Positions 62,951-64,000 of a stretch of DNA of 64,000 nucleotides are shown in pieces; the first letter of the stretch is position 1; each line of letters opens with the position of its first letter. The translations under genes and the position numbers were made by a program. The notes under the pieces were generated by a model. That model did no database searches. It saw nothing but the letters and a program-made list of their open reading frames with translations, and had not been told where the DNA came from. Source of the DNA: Microcystis aeruginosa FD4 (GTDB taxonomy: Bacteria > Cyanobacteriota > Cyanobacteriia > Cyanobacteriales > Microcystaceae); the NCBI RefSeq assembly GCF_009792235.1, contig NZ_CP046973.1, forward strand, positions 4,030,001 through 4,094,000, in the 5' to 3' direction.

Positions 62951-64000
62951 CATATCTCAGTCAAAAAAATTGGTTATATGGATACAATAGCCAGAAATTT
63001 TATCAATTATATCAGTCCTATTGTCAGAAATTTATCGCAGCAGATAATCCTCGATTAACTATACTTCTGTGCGAAGGCAATCCCATTAAATTTTTAGCGA
63101 TATTCTTGGCTGCTGTCAGGGTCAAAAGTTGCCTATTTCTAGCTAATCCCGACTGGAAAAGTAACGAATGGCAACAGGTTTTCTCTCTGATGCAACCCGA
63201 CTATATTTTTGGTGAAAATATCAAGGTTTATAACCATAATTCTCCTCCTGTCAATCCTTTGACTAATTCTCTGATGATACCCACGGGAGGAACCTCGGGA
63301 AAAATTCGCTTTGCTATCCACAACTGGTTAACTTTAACTGCTTCTGTCAAAGGTTTCTCTGAATATTTTCAAGTCAAGCAGGTTAACTCTTTTTGCCTAT
63401 TGCCCTTATATCATGTTAGTGGTTTAATGCAGTTTCTCAGAAGTTTTTTAACTGGGGGAGATTTTGCTGTTATTTCTTACCATAAAATCAAACAAAAGCG
63501 CATAAATAATCTCAATCTTCAAGATTATTTTATCTCCTTAGTCCCCAGTCAATTACAATTTTTTCTAGAAAATGATCCTCAATGGTTAACCAATTTTAAA
63601 ACAGTTTTACTAGGAGGTTCCCCTGCATGGCCATCTTTATTAGAAAAAGCTAGAGAATATAATATTTCCCTATCTCCCACCTATGGAATGACAGAAACTG
63701 CCTCACAAATTGTCACCCTTAAACCAGAAGATTTTCGACAAGGAAATAATAGTAATGGACAGGTATTACCCGATGCTCAGATAAAAATTAATCCCGATAA
63801 CCAGAAAATTATTATTGAAGCAAAATCTTTATTTTTAGGCTATTATCCCCATCTTAATCAAGCAAGCTACTTCGAGACCGATGACTTAGGTTATTTGGAT
63901 GAAAGTGGTTATTTATATATCATTGGTCGCGATAGTCAAAAAATAATTACCGGAGGAGAAAATGTTTATCCTCTTGAGGTAGAAACTGCCATTAGACAAA
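62926..64000 (+). CDS. menE: 2-Succinylbenzoate-CoA ligase (partial, runs off the window)
   Basis: The next enzyme after MenC: it activates o-succinylbenzoate with ATP and CoA. The visible 358 residues show the ANL-superfamily features: the P-loop MIPTGGTSGKIRF, LPLYHVSGLMQFLRSFL, VLLGGSPAWPSL, SPTYGMTETASQIVT, FETDDLGYLDESGYLYIIGR and TGGENVYPLEVE. I chose GTG 62926, which overlaps menC; no ATG fits the frame nearby. The C-terminal end lies beyond the window. A missing or short N-terminal domain compared with other acyl-CoA ligases is usual for MenE. Confidence 0.93.
   Translation, partial: MDDISKQLAYLSQKNWLYGYNSQKFYQLYQSYCQKFIAADNPRLTILLCEGNPIKFLAIFLAAVRVKSCLFLANPDWKSNEWQQVFSLMQPDYIFGENIKVYNHNSPPVNPLTNSLMIPTGGTSGKIRFAIHNWLTLTASVKGFSEYFQVKQVNSFCLLPLYHVSGLMQFLRSFLTGGDFAVISYHKIKQKRINNLNLQDYFISLVPSQLQFFLENDPQWLTNFKTVLLGGSPAWPSLLEKAREYNISLSPTYGMTETASQIVTLKPEDFRQGNNSNGQVLPDAQIKINPDNQKIIIEAKSLFLGYYPHLNQASYFETDDLGYLDESGYLYIIGRDSQKIITGGENVYPLEVETAIRQ

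Overview
The window looks like a chromosomal segment of a bloom-forming unicellular cyanobacterium, most likely Microcystis. The basis is an Ahp-cyclodepsipeptide (cyanopeptolin/micropeptin type) NRPS locus, GCGATCGC (HIP1) octamers, short tandem repeat arrays between genes, menC/menE, cobM, a HetZ-related gene, and very dense insertion-sequence and MITE debris. The organism name is an inference from gene content, not from a database match.

Layout. (1) 1-18332, minus strand: two translationally coupled NRPS genes carrying six C-A-PCP modules, the sixth cut by the window edge. Binding-pocket codes that I read by hand give Tyr-like, unassigned, Thr, unassigned, an Ahp-type pocket and Ile-like. 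That order fits the exocyclic part plus the start of the ring of a cyanopeptolin. A divergent ABC exporter (18896-20965) and an HEAGH metallopeptidase-like gene (21027-22196) follow on the plus strand. (2) 22517-26821: a LamG-DUF2235 protein, a small membrane protein and a coiled-coil/GUN4 protein, all on the plus strand and closed by a strong hairpin. This is the most system-like uncharacterised set here. (3) 27051-37790: a mobile-element zone. It has two copies of a CARDB/vanadium-haloperoxidase gene, one split cleanly by an IS630 element, a second IS630, MITEs, an IS607 tnpA/tnpB ruin and a sigma-factor tail. (4) 38031-49739: mostly housekeeping genes. These are pyk, a nonsense-split gpmA, a GHL10 protein, a GT39-type membrane protein, dnaB with a 142-residue mini-intein, cobM, a zinc ribbon, tspO, SUI1 and a frameshifted photolyase. 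A pair of inverted microsatellite arrays flanks cobM-SUI1. (5) 49794-55720: an IS630-derived MITE, a HetZ-related gene, and a degenerate ISKra4-like element wedged between a 5'-truncated alpha-glucan-lyase-like GH31 gene and a 5'-truncated tnpB. (6) 55902-64000: pyrD, dnaJ, dnaK, transposon remnants, then menC and menE, the latter running off the right edge.

How the genes work together. NRPS 1 and 2 with the divergent exporter form a peptide production and export unit. MenC and MenE are consecutive phylloquinone-pathway steps. DnaK and DnaJ form a chaperone pair. The LamG-DUF2235/membrane/GUN4 set may be a conflict (defence or toxin-like) operon, but this is a hypothesis. Many other genes are broken: gpmA, photolyase, haloperoxidase copy 1, GH31, PhoX-like and tnpB. 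Together with the repeats they indicate heavy local rearrangement.
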